A stretch of DNA of 64,000 nucleotides from Acetivibrio ethanolgignens (GCF_001461035.1 NZ_LNAM01000001.1:99532-163531), one strand, 5' to 3'. Counted from the stretch's first letter, positions 17,403 through 27,190 are shown. Numbers and translations: made by a program. The notes: generated by a model not told the origin, from the sequence alone.

Positions 17403-18533
17403 ATGGATGGTATGTTATCCCAGGAAGAGATCAATGCTCTTTTGGGTGGAATGGACAGTGACAGCAGCAGTTCGCCTGCGAAAGACTCTTCTTTGCAGTT
17501 AAATGATGCTGAAAAGGATGCGGTTGGTGAGGTTTCCAACATTTGTATGGGGACGGCTGCGACCACTCTCTCTACTTTGTTAAATAACCGAGTAGTAATT
17601 ACAACCCCAAATGTTTCAATTACAAATGTAGATGAGCTGTCAGAAAAGTATGACAGACCTTGTGTTTTTGTACAGATTTCTTATATTGATGGTCTGGATG
17701 GAAACAACCTGTTGATTTTAAAAGAAAACGATGTTAAGATAATTACAGATTTGATGATGGGTGGAGACGGAACCAATATCAGTGGTGAGTTGACAGAGCT
17801 TCATTTAAGTGCTATCAGCGAGGCGATGAACCAGATGATGGGTTCTGCATCTACATCCCTTTCTTCTCTGCTTGAGAAGAAGGTTGATATCAGTCCGCCG
17901 ATTGCCAGCCTGATTGATTTAAATGACAGTTTAACTGATACCAAGCTGTCGGATTTCTTACAGGGCAATTTTGTCCAGGTGGCTTTTCATATGGAAATCG
18001 GTGATTTAATTGATAGCCAGATTATGCAACTGTATCCTTTTGATTTTGCAAAGGATTTATACCGTAAATTTGCAGGTGACACATCGCAGTCGGCTTCACA
18101 ACCGGTACAGCAGCCAGCACCTGCGGCAGCACAGACCCAGCCTGCACCACAGCCGGTTCCACAGCCGGCACCAATGATGCAGCAGCCAGTGGCCGGTATG
18201 GGACAGCCTGTGATGGCACCATATGGTATGCAGCCGGATGTTAACGTATCTCCGGCACAGTTCCAGGCCTTTGGAACTATGGTAAATCCAATTATCCAGC
18301 AGGAAAATATCGATTTAATTATGGATGTGCCGCTGGAGGTTACAGTTGAGTTAGGACGTACCAACAAGTCCATAAAAGAAATTCTGGATTTCTCACCAGG
18401 AACTATTATTGAGCTTAACAAGCTGGCAGGTGAGCCAGTCGATGTACTGGTCAACGGTAAGTTTGTAGCCAAAGGTGAAGTAGTGGTAATCGAGGAAAAC
18501 TTTGGTATTCGTGTTACCGAGATTATCAGATAA
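17403..18533 (+). CDS. fliY: Flagellar motor switch phosphatase FliY (CheC-FliN fusion)
   Basis: FliY is the Firmicutes form of FliN: a C-ring component that also dephosphorylates CheY-P. The N-terminus has a FliM-like peptide (MLSQEEINALLGGM), then a CheC-type domain with both phosphatase motifs (DAVGEVSNICMGTAATTLSTLL and LSAISEAMNQMMGSASTSLSSLL). A Gln/Pro-rich linker of about 60 residues follows (near residues 225-285), then the FliN/SpoA domain (VPLEVTVELGRTNKSIKEILDFSPGTIIELNKLAGEPVDVLVNG). The length is 376 aa. It lies directly after fliM and before cheY, its substrate. Confidence 0.96.
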   Translation: MDGMLSQEEINALLGGMDSDSSSSPAKDSSLQLNDAEKDAVGEVSNICMGTAATTLSTLLNNRVVITTPNVSITNVDELSEKYDRPCVFVQISYIDGLDGNNLLILKENDVKIITDLMMGGDGTNISGELTELHLSAISEAMNQMMGSASTSLSSLLEKKVDISPPIASLIDLNDSLTDTKLSDFLQGNFVQVAFHMEIGDLIDSQIMQLYPFDFAKDLYRKFAGDTSQSASQPVQQPAPAAAQTQPAPQPVPQPAPMMQQPVAGMGQPVMAPYGMQPDVNVSPAQFQAFGTMVNPIIQQENIDLIMDVPLEVTVELGRTNKSIKEILDFSPGTIIELNKLAGEPVDVLVNGKFVAKGEVVVIEENFGIRVTEIIR

Positions 18534-18559
18534 ATCGAAAGAGATAGGAGAGAAAAACT

Positions 18560-18922
18560 ATGGCAAAAAATATTTTAATTTGTGATGATGCAGCTTTCAT
18601 GCGAATGATGATTAAAGATATTTTAACCAAGAATGGCTATAATATCGCTGGTGAGGCTGAAAATGGAATGAAGGCAGTAGAAAAATACAATGAAACAAAG
18701 CCGGATCTTGTTATGATGGATATTACCATGCCGGAGATGGATGGAATCCAGGCTTTAAAGAAAATTAAGGAATCTGATCCGGGTGCAAATGTTATTATGT
18801 GTTCTGCTATGGGACAGCAGGCGATGGTTATTGAATCCATCCAGTCTGGAGCAAAGGATTTCATTGTTAAGCCATTCCAGGCAGATCGTGTATTAGAGGC
18901 TGTTAAAAAAGCGGTGGGCTAA
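18560..18922 (+). CDS. cheY: Chemotaxis response regulator CheY
   Basis: CheY is a 120-aa single-domain receiver that carries the signal from CheA to the motor. The acidic pair Asp9-Asp10 and the phosphorylation site Asp54 (MMDITMPEMDG) are present, with Ser82 in the switch position and Lys104 (FIVKPF). There is no output domain. It sits within the motor part of the operon, next to fliM and fliY, as in other Firmicutes. The ribosome binding site is AGGAGAG. Confidence 0.97.
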   Translation: MAKNILICDDAAFMRMMIKDILTKNGYNIAGEAENGMKAVEKYNETKPDLVMMDITMPEMDGIQALKKIKESDPGANVIMCSAMGQQAMVIESIQSGAKDFIVKPFQADRVLEAVKKAVG

Positions 18923-18923
18923 T

Positions 18924-19298
18924 ATGTTTTTGGCATCTGCACTTTCTACGATTGAGAATGTGTTTCAGCTAATCGGTCTTTTGGTGGTTTTTATTTTGAT
19001 TCTGGCTGCAGCCTATTTTGTAACAAAATGGGTAGGTAATACAGCAATGGAGGGTCAGAAAAATAAGAATATCTCGGTAATTGAAACCTTCCGACTGACA
19101 CCAAATAAATTCATTCAGATTGTCCGGTTGGGAGATACGTATGTAGCGATAGCTGTCAGCAAGGATCATGTAGAATATTTGACAGAAATTGATGAAGAAA
19201 AACTGTCTTTGCCAGGAGCAGGGGAGAGACAGTTTTCTTCCAATGGAGATTTTAAAGAAGTTTTTTCAAAAATTATAAAGAAAAAAGAAACAAAGTAA
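18924..19298 (+). CDS. fliO: Flagellar biosynthetic protein FliO (FliZ-like)
   Basis: FliO helps assemble the FliP ring of the export gate. The 124-aa protein has an N-terminal membrane helix (VFQLIGLLVVFILILAAAYFVTKWVG) followed by a cytoplasmic domain with ISVIETFRLTPNKFIQIVRLGDTYVAIAVSKDHVEYL, the FliO pattern. It starts 1 base after the cheY stop. Its place between cheY and fliP is standard. FliO and the FliZ of Bacillus are names for the same family position. Confidence 0.9.
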   Translation: MFLASALSTIENVFQLIGLLVVFILILAAAYFVTKWVGNTAMEGQKNKNISVIETFRLTPNKFIQIVRLGDTYVAIAVSKDHVEYLTEIDEEKLSLPGAGERQFSSNGDFKEVFSKIIKKKETK

Positions 19299-19310
19299 AG
19301 GTTGGTAATC

Positions 19311-20138
19311 ATGAGAAGAAACAAAACGAAGTTGCAGAAATGGGGAGCAAGATGTATGGGCTTTTCACTGCTGATGTGCTTATTAACCTTTATTTGTGCT
19401 GTAAAGGTTTATGCAGCAGAGACACCGAATATACCGAATGGTTTTGAATTAAATATTTCTTCCAATGCAGGAAGTACGAGTCTGTCAGCCACGCTTCAGA
19501 TGCTTTTGATGCTGACAATTCTTTCGTTGGCACCATCTATTTTAATTATGGTGACGTCATTTACAAGAATTATTATCGTGCTTCATTTTGTAAGAGCGGC
19601 ATTGGGAACTCAAACGACACCGCCTAACCAGATTCTGATTGGGCTTGCTTTATTTCTCACCTTTTTTATTATGGCACCGACCTTTAATAAGATTAATACC
19701 GACGCAGTGCAGCCATTGTCAAAGGGAGAGATTAGCCAGGAGGAAGCAATAAAAGCAGGTGTTGAACCTATCCGGGAATTTATGTTTGCTCAGATGGATG
19801 GTTCCGAAGGTGGACAGAAGGATTTGAAATTGTTTTTAGGTATTGCTGAGATTCCACAAGAGGAGCTTAACTCTTTGGAGGATATTCCGACAACGGTGCT
19901 AATTCCTGCATTCATTATCAGCGAGCTTAGAAAAGCTTTTACAATCGGCTTTTTGATTTATATACCATTTATTATCATTGATATGGTAGTGGCATCAACC
20001 CTGATGTCCATGGGTATGATGATGTTGCCGCCGACAACAATATCCATGCCCTTTAAGATACTCTTATTTATTCTGGCGGATGGCTGGAATCTGGTGATTG
20101 GTTCTGTTGTTTCAACCTTTGCCGGATATGGTGGATAA
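19311..20138 (+). CDS. fliP: Flagellar export gate protein FliP
   Basis: FliP is the main pore component of the type III export gate (FliP5Q4R1). It has a cleavable-type signal sequence (residues about 15-37, ending KVYAAETPN), then the conserved MTSFTRIIIVLHFVRAALGTQTTPPNQILIGLALFLTFFIMAPTF and the C-terminal TLMSMGMMMLPPTTISMPFKILLFILADGWNLV. The ATG at 19311 is chosen because AAAGG lies at good distance; an upstream TTG at 19302 is less likely. The length of 275 aa is normal. Confidence 0.97.
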   Translation: MRRNKTKLQKWGARCMGFSLLMCLLTFICAVKVYAAETPNIPNGFELNISSNAGSTSLSATLQMLLMLTILSLAPSILIMVTSFTRIIIVLHFVRAALGTQTTPPNQILIGLALFLTFFIMAPTFNKINTDAVQPLSKGEISQEEAIKAGVEPIREFMFAQMDGSEGGQKDLKLFLGIAEIPQEELNSLEDIPTTVLIPAFIISELRKAFTIGFLIYIPFIIIDMVVASTLMSMGMMMLPPTTISMPFKILLFILADGWNLVIGSVVSTFAGYGG

Positions 20139-20175
20139 AGGGTTTCAATTATATTTGTAAGGGAGGATGAAGGAT

Positions 20176-20442
20176 ATGACAGAGGGACAGGTTATCGATG
20201 TTGCGAGAGAAACTCTGTGGATTATTATTAAGGTATCGGCTCCTCTTTTACTGGTTTCTCTGATGGTAGGTCTGGCTATCAGTATTTTCCAGACCGTTAC
20301 TTCAATCCAGGAGCAGACATTGACCTTTGTGCCAAAGCTTCTGGCGATTTTTCTTGTTATCGTGTTGACGGGAAACTGGATGATGAAGACAATGGTGGCT
20401 TTTTTGGTAGAGCTGTTTTCTAACTTCGGAAACTATATATAA
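20176..20442 (+). CDS. fliQ: Flagellar export gate protein FliQ
   Basis: FliQ is an 88-aa protein with two transmembrane helices that packs around FliP in the export gate. The sequence MTEGQVIDVARETLWIIIKVSAPLLLVSLMVGLAISIFQTVTSIQEQTLTFVPKLLAIFLV is a textbook FliQ. The ATG at 20176 is 9 bases after GGGAGG; the in-frame ATG at 20167 directly abuts that motif. fliR follows after 17 bases. Confidence 0.96.
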   Translation: MTEGQVIDVARETLWIIIKVSAPLLLVSLMVGLAISIFQTVTSIQEQTLTFVPKLLAIFLVIVLTGNWMMKTMVAFLVELFSNFGNYI

Positions 20443-20459
20443 CGGCCGGAGGATAGGAT

Positions 20460-21230
20460 ATGAGCTTTACAGTTGAAAATCTTGAATTTTATCTGATGAT
20501 AATTGTAAGAATATCAGGCTTTATTTATACAGCACCTTTTTTTAATCTTTCTCAGGTACCCCTTCGGGTAAAGGCGGGAATAACAGTTTTTCTGGGAATT
20601 ATGGTTGCCGGCATGCTTAATTATGCTCCACTGGAATATGCCGGAACCATTGGCTTTGGTGGTTTGATAATTAAGGAACTTATGCTGGGAGTAATTCTTG
20701 GCTTTTCTTCCAACATTTGTATGTATATTCTTAATTTTGCCGGGCAGCTGATTGATATGGAAATCGGCTTTTCTATGGTAAATTTATTTGACCCAGTATC
20801 GAAAATCCAGACAACGATTACTGGTAATTTATACAGCTATCTGGTTATGCTGATGCTGATGATAACAAATATGCATTATTATTTGATTCGGGCTATTGTG
20901 GATTCCTTCCGGGCAGTTCCGGTTGGCGGAGTCAATATTCCAGCTAATATATATGAAGCCTTTATGAAGTTTATGGCAGATTATTTTATCATTGGTTTCC
21001 GGATTATTCTTCCGATTTTTGCAGCTACGCTCCTGGTAAATGTTGTGCTGGGAGTTTTAGCGAAGGCGGCTCCACAGATGAATATGTTTGTTGTTGGTAT
21101 GCAGCTTAAGGTTATCGTAGGTCTGGCGATTCTTTGGATGGTAGTAGATATGGTTCCTGAAGTATCTGACTTTATTTTTACAGAGATGCGAGGTATGGTA
21201 ACAGCGGTTTTAAAGGTTCTATCCTCTTAG
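20460..21230 (+). CDS. fliR: Flagellar export gate protein FliR
   Basis: FliR is the single-copy subunit that completes the export gate helix. The 256-aa protein has about five to six hydrophobic segments. It contains the family signatures VRISGFIYTAPFFNLSQVPLRVKAGITVFLGIMVA and the conserved GFSMVNLFDPVSKIQTTITGNLYSYLVMLMLMI. The C-terminal part has KAAPQMNMFVVGMQLKVIVGLAILW. It starts after GGAGGATAGG and is followed by flhB after 11 bases. Confidence 0.96.
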   Translation: MSFTVENLEFYLMIIVRISGFIYTAPFFNLSQVPLRVKAGITVFLGIMVAGMLNYAPLEYAGTIGFGGLIIKELMLGVILGFSSNICMYILNFAGQLIDMEIGFSMVNLFDPVSKIQTTITGNLYSYLVMLMLMITNMHYYLIRAIVDSFRAVPVGGVNIPANIYEAFMKFMADYFIIGFRIILPIFAATLLVNVVLGVLAKAAPQMNMFVVGMQLKVIVGLAILWMVVDMVPEVSDFIFTEMRGMVTAVLKVLSS

Positions 21231-21241
21231 GAGGCTGATTT

Positions 21242-22354
21242 ATGAAATATTATTTATCCTATGACCTTCAGTTTTTTGCAAAGGAAGGTGCTGGTGGAGA
21301 AAAAACAGAGGATGCAACGGCGAAAAAGTTAAATGACGCCAGAGAAGAGGGCCAGGTGGCACGAAGCCAGGATCTTTTGGTTGCAGCCATTTTAATGACA
21401 TTATTTTTAACACTTAAGGTAACAGTTGGGTATATTGGTAAGACCTTTCTTGAAAACTATCAGTTGTTTTACAAAATGATACCAGGGATTGCAGGAGATA
21501 CCTTTACACTTAATACATCCTCTTCTTTGATGCGTGAGGCACTTTTACGGATTATAATGGTTGCACTTCCCTTTTTTGTGGGGGCTGTTGTTGTAGCCTT
21601 TGTTGTCAATGTTTTTCAGGTTAAGTGGAAGCCGACGCTCAAGCCTCTAAAGCCTAAATTCAATAAATTTAATCCAATTCAAGGCTTTAAGCAGATGTTT
21701 TCCAAGGATAAGGCTTTTGAATTTTTAAAGGCTATTGTTAAGATTGGGCTTCTTGGCTATATTGTGTATGACGCCCTGAAGGATGAGTGGGGCATGCTTT
21801 TGAATCTGTATTCCATTTCTTTTATGGATGCGATTGCATTGATTGGAACTACAATTATTAATCTAGGTGTAAAAATCAGTGTTTTTTTTCTAGGCTTTGC
21901 CCTGATTGATTACCTGTATCAAAAGCGTAAGTTTAAGGAAGATATGAAGATGACCAAGCAGGAGGTCAAAGACGAGTTTAAGCAGACAGAGGGAGATCCT
22001 CAGGTAAAGGGAAAAATCAAGCAGAAGATGCGGGAGGTTTCCCAGAGACGTATGATGCAGGCACTTCCGGAGGCAGATGTGGTTATTACAAACCCGACGC
22101 ATTTGGCAGTTGCAATTAAGTATGATAAGAATAAAAGCTCGGCACCTGTAGTGATTGCAAAGGGTGCTGATTACCTGGCACAGAAAATCAAGGAGACCGC
22201 CAGGGAGTATGATATAGAAATAGTAGAAAACAAGCCTTTAGCGAGAATGCTCTATTATAACGTAGACTTGGATGCGGAAATTCCGCAGGAGCTCTACCAG
22301 ATGGTTGCAGAAATTCTTGCCTATGTATATAGGCTTAAAGGTAAGCTTTCATAA
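21242..22354 (+). CDS. flhB: Flagellar export switch protein FlhB
   Basis: FlhB loops around the FliPQR gate and switches substrate specificity after self-cleavage. It begins with the LQFFAKEGAGGEKTEDATAKK motif, has four transmembrane helices, and carries the autocleavage site Asn-Pro-Thr-His in DVVITNPTHLAVAIKYD. The C-terminal cytoplasmic domain that FliK acts on follows it. Its 370 aa are typical. It is separate from fliR here, whereas some clostridia carry a FliR-FlhB fusion. Confidence 0.97.
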   Translation: MKYYLSYDLQFFAKEGAGGEKTEDATAKKLNDAREEGQVARSQDLLVAAILMTLFLTLKVTVGYIGKTFLENYQLFYKMIPGIAGDTFTLNTSSSLMREALLRIIMVALPFFVGAVVVAFVVNVFQVKWKPTLKPLKPKFNKFNPIQGFKQMFSKDKAFEFLKAIVKIGLLGYIVYDALKDEWGMLLNLYSISFMDAIALIGTTIINLGVKISVFFLGFALIDYLYQKRKFKEDMKMTKQEVKDEFKQTEGDPQVKGKIKQKMREVSQRRMMQALPEADVVITNPTHLAVAIKYDKNKSSAPVVIAKGADYLAQKIKETAREYDIEIVENKPLARMLYYNVDLDAEIPQELYQMVAEILAYVYRLKGKLS

Positions 22355-22385
22355 GAACATCAGATAAGGAAAGGAGGATACACAG

Positions 22386-24416
22386 ATGAAAAGAAGAGAT
22401 TTTGTTATTGGTTTATATTTGCTTTTGGCAGTTATCTTTTTTATTGTGCCGATTCCTTCTGTTTTGTTGGATGTTCTTTTGGCATTAAATATTTCCATTG
22501 CTATGATTGTTCTATTTAATGCATTGTTTTCCAAGGAAGCACTGGATATGTCCAGTTTTCCATCAGTTCTTTTATTTACGACACTTTTCAGAATCTCTCT
22601 CAATGTGTCTTCTACACGTTTGATTCTTCAGACCGGTGACCCGGGTACTGTTGTAAAAACCTTCGGTGATTTCGTAGGTGGTGGCAATCTGGTTATTGGT
22701 TCTATTATATTCGTTGTGTTGATTTTAATTCAGTTTCTGGTTATCAACAAGGGTTCTGAACGTGTTGCTGAGGTAACGGCACGTTTTACTCTGGATGCGA
22801 TGCCTGGTAAGCAGATGGCAATTGATGCAGATTTGAATACAGGAGCAATTACCGATGAAGAGGCGAGGGGCCGGAGACAGAAAATTCAGGATGAATCAGC
22901 CTTCTTTGGATCTATGGATGGTGCTACCAAGTATGTTAAAGGAGATGCGGTTGCCGGTCTTATTATTACGCTTATTAACTTTGCCGGTGGCATGATTACC
23001 GGTACCATGGGCGGTATGGAGGCTATGGATGCCCTGCAGAAGTATACCATTCTTACGATAGGTGATGGATTGGTAAGCCAGATTCCATCCCTTATGATTT
23101 CTCTGGCTACCGGTGTCTTAGTAACTAAGGTATCGAAAGAGGCGGATATCGGAGATGTCCTTTTAAAGCAGCTGTTTGGTATTCCAAAGGTACTTTATAT
23201 GGTTGGTGGGGCTATGGTATTTCTTGCAGTGACCACTCCATTGAACATTGTGATTTTTAGTGCTTATGGTATTATTTTTATTCTGGCAGGTCGTATGATA
23301 GCTGCCCAGACAGAGGTGGCAGCCATCGAAACAGAAGGAACGGCAGAAGAAGTGGCGGCAGAGGAGATACGCCGTCCGGAAAATGTTACTTCTCTTTTGC
23401 AGGTTGACCCGATTGAGCTGGAATTTGGGTATGGAATTATCCCTCTGGCAGATGTCAATCAGGGAGGAGACCTTTTGGATCGTGTTGTTATGATTCGTAG
23501 ACAGATTGCACTGGAGCTTGGTTGCGTCGTGCCGATGATTCGTCTGCGTGATAACATCCAGCTGAATCCAAACCAGTATGTGATTAAGATTAAAGGTATA
23601 CCAGTCAGTGAGGGAGAAATCCTGTTTGATCACTACATGGCGATGAATCCGGGCTATGTTGAAGAGGAGATTACAGGCATTCCGACCTTTGAGCCTTCCT
23701 TCCACCTACCGGCAATCTGGATTACGGAAAGTCAGAGAGAAAGAGCTGAGTCCATGGGATATACAGTTGTTGATCCACCGTCTATTATTGCAACGCATCT
23801 GACCGAGGTTATCCGTAACCACTTGGATGAGCTGATGACCAGACAGGATGTACAGAATCTGATTAACAATGTCCAGGAGGCAAACCAGACCTTGATTTCC
23901 GAGCTGGTACCAAAGCTTCTTGGTGTTGGTGAGATTCAGAAGGTTCTTCAGAATCTTTTAAGTGAAGGCATTTCCATCCGTGATTTGATTACAATTTTTG
24001 AAACTCTGGCAGATTATGCACCGACCACCAGAGACACGGATGTGCTGACAGAATATGTAAGACAAAGTCTGAAACGGGCGATTTCCAATAAATATTTTCC
24101 ACAGAATGAGACTACAAGTGTAGTGACACTTGACCCGAAAATAGAGCAGGAAATTATGGGAGCGGTGAAGCAGACAGAGCAGGGAGCTTATCTGACCTTG
24201 GAACCGGAAACGACAAAGGCGATTATCAGCTCGGTTGAAGAAGAGGTTGCTAAGCTTGAAAATCTAGGTAAGAATCCAATTGTGATTACTTCACCGATTG
24301 TAAGGATGTATTTTAAAAAGCTTACAGAGGACTATTTTAAGGATTTGATTGTTGTTTCCTATAATGAGATTGAATCCAATGTTGAATTACAATCAGTAGG
24401 GATGGTGAGCATTTAG
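22386..24416 (+). CDS. flhA: Flagellar export gate protein FlhA
   Basis: FlhA forms the nonameric export ring that binds chaperone-substrate complexes and couples export to the proton motive force. The 676-aa protein has about eight N-terminal transmembrane helices. The family signature FTLDAMPGKQMAIDADLNTGAITDEEARGRRQKIQDESAFFGSMDGATKYVKGD is present. The cytoplasmic domain begins after a linker near residue 330, with the DxxELEFGYGIIPL region. The stop overlaps the flhF start (GTG) by one base. Confidence 0.98.
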   Translation: MKRRDFVIGLYLLLAVIFFIVPIPSVLLDVLLALNISIAMIVLFNALFSKEALDMSSFPSVLLFTTLFRISLNVSSTRLILQTGDPGTVVKTFGDFVGGGNLVIGSIIFVVLILIQFLVINKGSERVAEVTARFTLDAMPGKQMAIDADLNTGAITDEEARGRRQKIQDESAFFGSMDGATKYVKGDAVAGLIITLINFAGGMITGTMGGMEAMDALQKYTILTIGDGLVSQIPSLMISLATGVLVTKVSKEADIGDVLLKQLFGIPKVLYMVGGAMVFLAVTTPLNIVIFSAYGIIFILAGRMIAAQTEVAAIETEGTAEEVAAEEIRRPENVTSLLQVDPIELEFGYGIIPLADVNQGGDLLDRVVMIRRQIALELGCVVPMIRLRDNIQLNPNQYVIKIKGIPVSEGEILFDHYMAMNPGYVEEEITGIPTFEPSFHLPAIWITESQRERAESMGYTVVDPPSIIATHLTEVIRNHLDELMTRQDVQNLINNVQEANQTLISELVPKLLGVGEIQKVLQNLLSEGISIRDLITIFETLADYAPTTRDTDVLTEYVRQSLKRAISNKYFPQNETTSVVTLDPKIEQEIMGAVKQTEQGAYLTLEPETTKAIISSVEEEVAKLENLGKNPIVITSPIVRMYFKKLTEDYFKDLIVVSYNEIESNVELQSVGMVSI

Positions 24417-25609
24417 TGATTATTAAGAAATTTCAGGCTGGAACGGAAACGGAAGCAATGATTCTGGCAAAAGAAGAGCTTGGCAAGGATGCTATCGTAA
24501 TGAATATTAAAACGATTAAGCCGAAGGGATTTTACGGCCTGTTTCGGAAGCCGTTGGTAGAAGTGACAGCAGCAGTAGATGACAACGTAAATTATAATTC
24601 ATCGCTGGAAAAACCAAAGGTGCAGCAGACTCCGGCTCCGATAGTGAATCCTAATATTCTGGTGGAAGAGCAGGAGACGGAAAGTGCAATTGAAAAAAAG
24701 CTGAATGACTTGCAGAAGCTGTTGGAAAACCAGCTGGTAAAAAATGAAGAATCAAAAGAAATTACTGAAGAAATTGTTGAAGATAAAGAAGATACAAAAC
24801 AAGCTCTTGGAGAAAAAAATGCAGCCTGCATCCAGCTGATTTATAATCAGCTAGTAAATAACGAGATGGATGAAAAATATGCGAAACAGATTATTTCTGA
24901 GATAGAAAAGGGAATTTCAAAGGAAGCCGGGGTTGATAATGTTCTATCCAGTGTGTATCAGAAGATTATATTAAAGCTGGGACAAAGAAAGCCAATAGAG
25001 CTGCTGGAAAAGGGACCAAAATTTCTTTTCTTTGTTGGCCCTACCGGTGTTGGAAAAACAACAACAATTGCAAAGCTGGCTTCGGATTTTGCTTTGAAGA
25101 AAAAGACAAAGGTTGGGTTTATTGCTTCAGATACCTATCGTATTGCTGCTGTAGAGCAGCTGAAAACTTATGCCAATATTCTTGGCATTCCTCTTCAGGT
25201 AATCTATTCCGCAGAGGATATGGATAAGATAAAAAAGGAATTTAAGGATATGGAACTGGTTTTTGTTGATACGGCTGGCAGGTCACATCAGAACCAGAAG
25301 CAAAAGGAGGAGATTGCCCGTCTTATTTCCTCTGTGCCTGAGGAGGAACGGGAAGTATTTCTGGTTTTAAGTGCGACAACAAAATATCGGGATTTGCTAA
25401 AGATTGCAGACTGCTATTCCGAGGTTGCAGATTATAATCTGATTTTTACCAAGCTGGATGAAACAAGCTGCATCGGCAATATATATAACTTGAAAATGTA
25501 CACAGGAGCACCACTATCCTATACCACCTTCGGACAGAATGTGCCGGATGATATTGGAATTATAGATGCTCAGAGTATTGCAAAGAAGCTGCTGGGAGGG
25601 AATGATTAA
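24416..25609 (+). CDS. flhF: Flagellar SRP-like GTPase FlhF
   Basis: FlhF is an SRP-family GTPase that helps to place and number flagella. It starts at a GTG that overlaps the flhA stop. The N-terminal B domain is acidic and variable (about residues 1-120). The N and G domains follow with P-loop FVGPTGVGKTTTIAKLA, the SDTYRIAAVEQLKTYA motif, VFVDTAGRSHQN and the specificity motif FTKLDET. Its 397 aa are normal. Its stop overlaps the flhG start by one base, coupling it to its GTPase activator. Confidence 0.97.
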   Translation: MIIKKFQAGTETEAMILAKEELGKDAIVMNIKTIKPKGFYGLFRKPLVEVTAAVDDNVNYNSSLEKPKVQQTPAPIVNPNILVEEQETESAIEKKLNDLQKLLENQLVKNEESKEITEEIVEDKEDTKQALGEKNAACIQLIYNQLVNNEMDEKYAKQIISEIEKGISKEAGVDNVLSSVYQKIILKLGQRKPIELLEKGPKFLFFVGPTGVGKTTTIAKLASDFALKKKTKVGFIASDTYRIAAVEQLKTYANILGIPLQVIYSAEDMDKIKKEFKDMELVFVDTAGRSHQNQKQKEEIARLISSVPEEEREVFLVLSATTKYRDLLKIADCYSEVADYNLIFTKLDETSCIGNIYNLKMYTGAPLSYTTFGQNVPDDIGIIDAQSIAKKLLGGND

Positions 25610-26487
25610 TGGATCAGGCGAGTCAGTTGAGAAATATAATTAAAAAGAACCAGCAGCCTCCAACAGCAAAGGTGATTACGGTTACCAGTGGTAAAGGCGG
25701 CGTTGGCAAATCAAGTATTTCTGTTAATCTGGCAATTCAGTTGCAGAAGCTTGGTAACCGTGTTGTTATTATGGACGCTGATTTCGGTCTGGCTAATATT
25801 GAGGTTATGCTGGGAATCCGACCTAAATATAATCTGGCAGATTTGATATTTAAAGGAAAAAGAATGAATGAGATTATTACCCCAGGGCCGGAGGGGATTG
25901 GCTTTATTTCCGGCGGTTCAGGAATTCAGGAACTGACCCGTTTGACAAATGACCAGATTATGGGGTTAAATCAGTCTCTATGTCTTTTAGATGAAATTGC
26001 GGATATTATTATTATTGATACGGGAGCCGGTATTGGAGATTCTGTTATGGAATTTGCCTGCACTGGTGATGAAACGATATTGGTGGTAACACCGGAACCA
26101 ACTTCCATTACCGATGCTTATGCTGTACTAAAGGCTTTGGATAAGCGGATGATGGGAAAACCGGGAGACTATACAATAAAGATGCTGGCAAACAGGGTAG
26201 GCTCTTTAGCAGAGGGGCGTGAGCTTTATGAAAAGCTGAGTGTTGTGGTAAACAAATTTTTGAAGATAAAGGTGGAATTTTTAGGAGCTGTACCACAGGA
26301 TAATCTGCTTTCTAAAGCAGTATTAAAGCAGTCACCTGTGTCCATCAGCTTTCCAAAAGCCGCTTCTTCCCAGTCACTGTTTGAAATTGCTTCCATGATT
26401 GGTAACAATAAAATAAAGGAACAAAAAACTCCAAATGGAATAAGACTCTTATTTTATAATCTGATTCAAAGTAAAATGGGCAGGTGA
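25609..26487 (+). CDS. flhG: MinD-like flagellar number regulator FlhG (YlxH)
   Basis: FlhG is a MinD-type ATPase that activates FlhF GTPase and sets flagellar pattern. The deviant Walker A motif VTSGKGGVGKSSISVNLA is present, as are the MDADFGLANIEVMLG motif and IIIDTGAGIG. The N-terminal DQASQLRNIIKK corresponds to the DQAxxLR motif that in FlhG stimulates FlhF. The length is 292 aa. It is directly coupled to flhF. Confidence 0.96.
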   Translation: MDQASQLRNIIKKNQQPPTAKVITVTSGKGGVGKSSISVNLAIQLQKLGNRVVIMDADFGLANIEVMLGIRPKYNLADLIFKGKRMNEIITPGPEGIGFISGGSGIQELTRLTNDQIMGLNQSLCLLDEIADIIIIDTGAGIGDSVMEFACTGDETILVVTPEPTSITDAYAVLKALDKRMMGKPGDYTIKMLANRVGSLAEGRELYEKLSVVVNKFLKIKVEFLGAVPQDNLLSKAVLKQSPVSISFPKAASSQSLFEIASMIGNNKIKEQKTPNGIRLLFYNLIQSKMGR

Positions 26488-26491
26488 AGCT

Positions 26492-27190
26492 ATGATTTCC
26501 AAGATTCTTGCTGTAGGTAATAAAGTAGATATACAGCATGGTCAAAAAAAACATCAGTATAAAAGTAAAATAATGGATATTATGGATGAGGAAACTCTGA
26601 AGCTTTCACTTCCCATAGAAAAAAGTATCGTAATTCCTATGGCAAAGGGATGGAGAATTGAATTGACCTTTTTTTCCAGTAAAGGGCTTTACCGTTGTCA
26701 GGGAGAAATTCTGGAACGCTATAAGGAGGAAAATCTTTATCTGATGATAGTCAGACTGACTTCTGAGTTAGAGCGGGTACAGAGAAGACAGTTTTACCGA
26801 CTGCCCTATTCTATGGAGATAGAATTTCGGGAAAGGAAGGAAGAGCCTGCAATCCAGGAAATTTCTTCTGAAAAGATGGAAGAGCATTCATGGAATACAG
26901 GGGTTACATTGGACATCAGTGGTGGAGGCTGCCGGTTTAATGCACCGGTAGCTTGCCAAATAGGTTCACAGCTGGAGCTTGAATTTTTTCTAAAAATGGA
27001 AAATGGATTTCATGGACAGCGGTGGAGAGGAAAGGTAACTGCATCCTATCCGGTTCCTAATAGAAATGATATCTATGAGAACCGGGTGGAGTTTATAGAT
27101 AATGACAGGCAGAAAAGAGAACAGCTTGTGAAATTTATTTTTGAGGAAGAAAGAAGAATTCGAAGAAAGGAAAGAGGTATGGAGAGTTGA
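26492..27190 (+). CDS. PilZ-domain c-di-GMP receptor, YcgR-like
   Basis: This 232-aa protein has an N-terminal YcgR-like/PilZN domain (about 1-95) and a C-terminal PilZ domain. The two c-di-GMP binding motifs are visible: RRQFYRLPY (RxxxR) and LDISGGGCRF (DxSxxG). YcgR-type proteins brake the motor by contacting MotA or FliG when c-di-GMP is high. Its place between flhG and cheB makes that role likely (YpfA/DgrA in Bacillus), though not proven here. It begins 4 bases after flhG and overlaps cheB by 4 bases. Confidence 0.9.
   Translation: MISKILAVGNKVDIQHGQKKHQYKSKIMDIMDEETLKLSLPIEKSIVIPMAKGWRIELTFFSSKGLYRCQGEILERYKEENLYLMIVRLTSELERVQRRQFYRLPYSMEIEFRERKEEPAIQEISSEKMEEHSWNTGVTLDISGGGCRFNAPVACQIGSQLELEFFLKMENGFHGQRWRGKVTASYPVPNRNDIYENRVEFIDNDRQKREQLVKFIFEEERRIRRKERGMES

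Noticed and set aside
18100..18200. CAGCC/CAGCA-rich repeats in fliY as a regulatory repeat
   Set aside because: They encode the Gln/Pro-rich linker between the CheC-like and FliN domains and are explained by coding.
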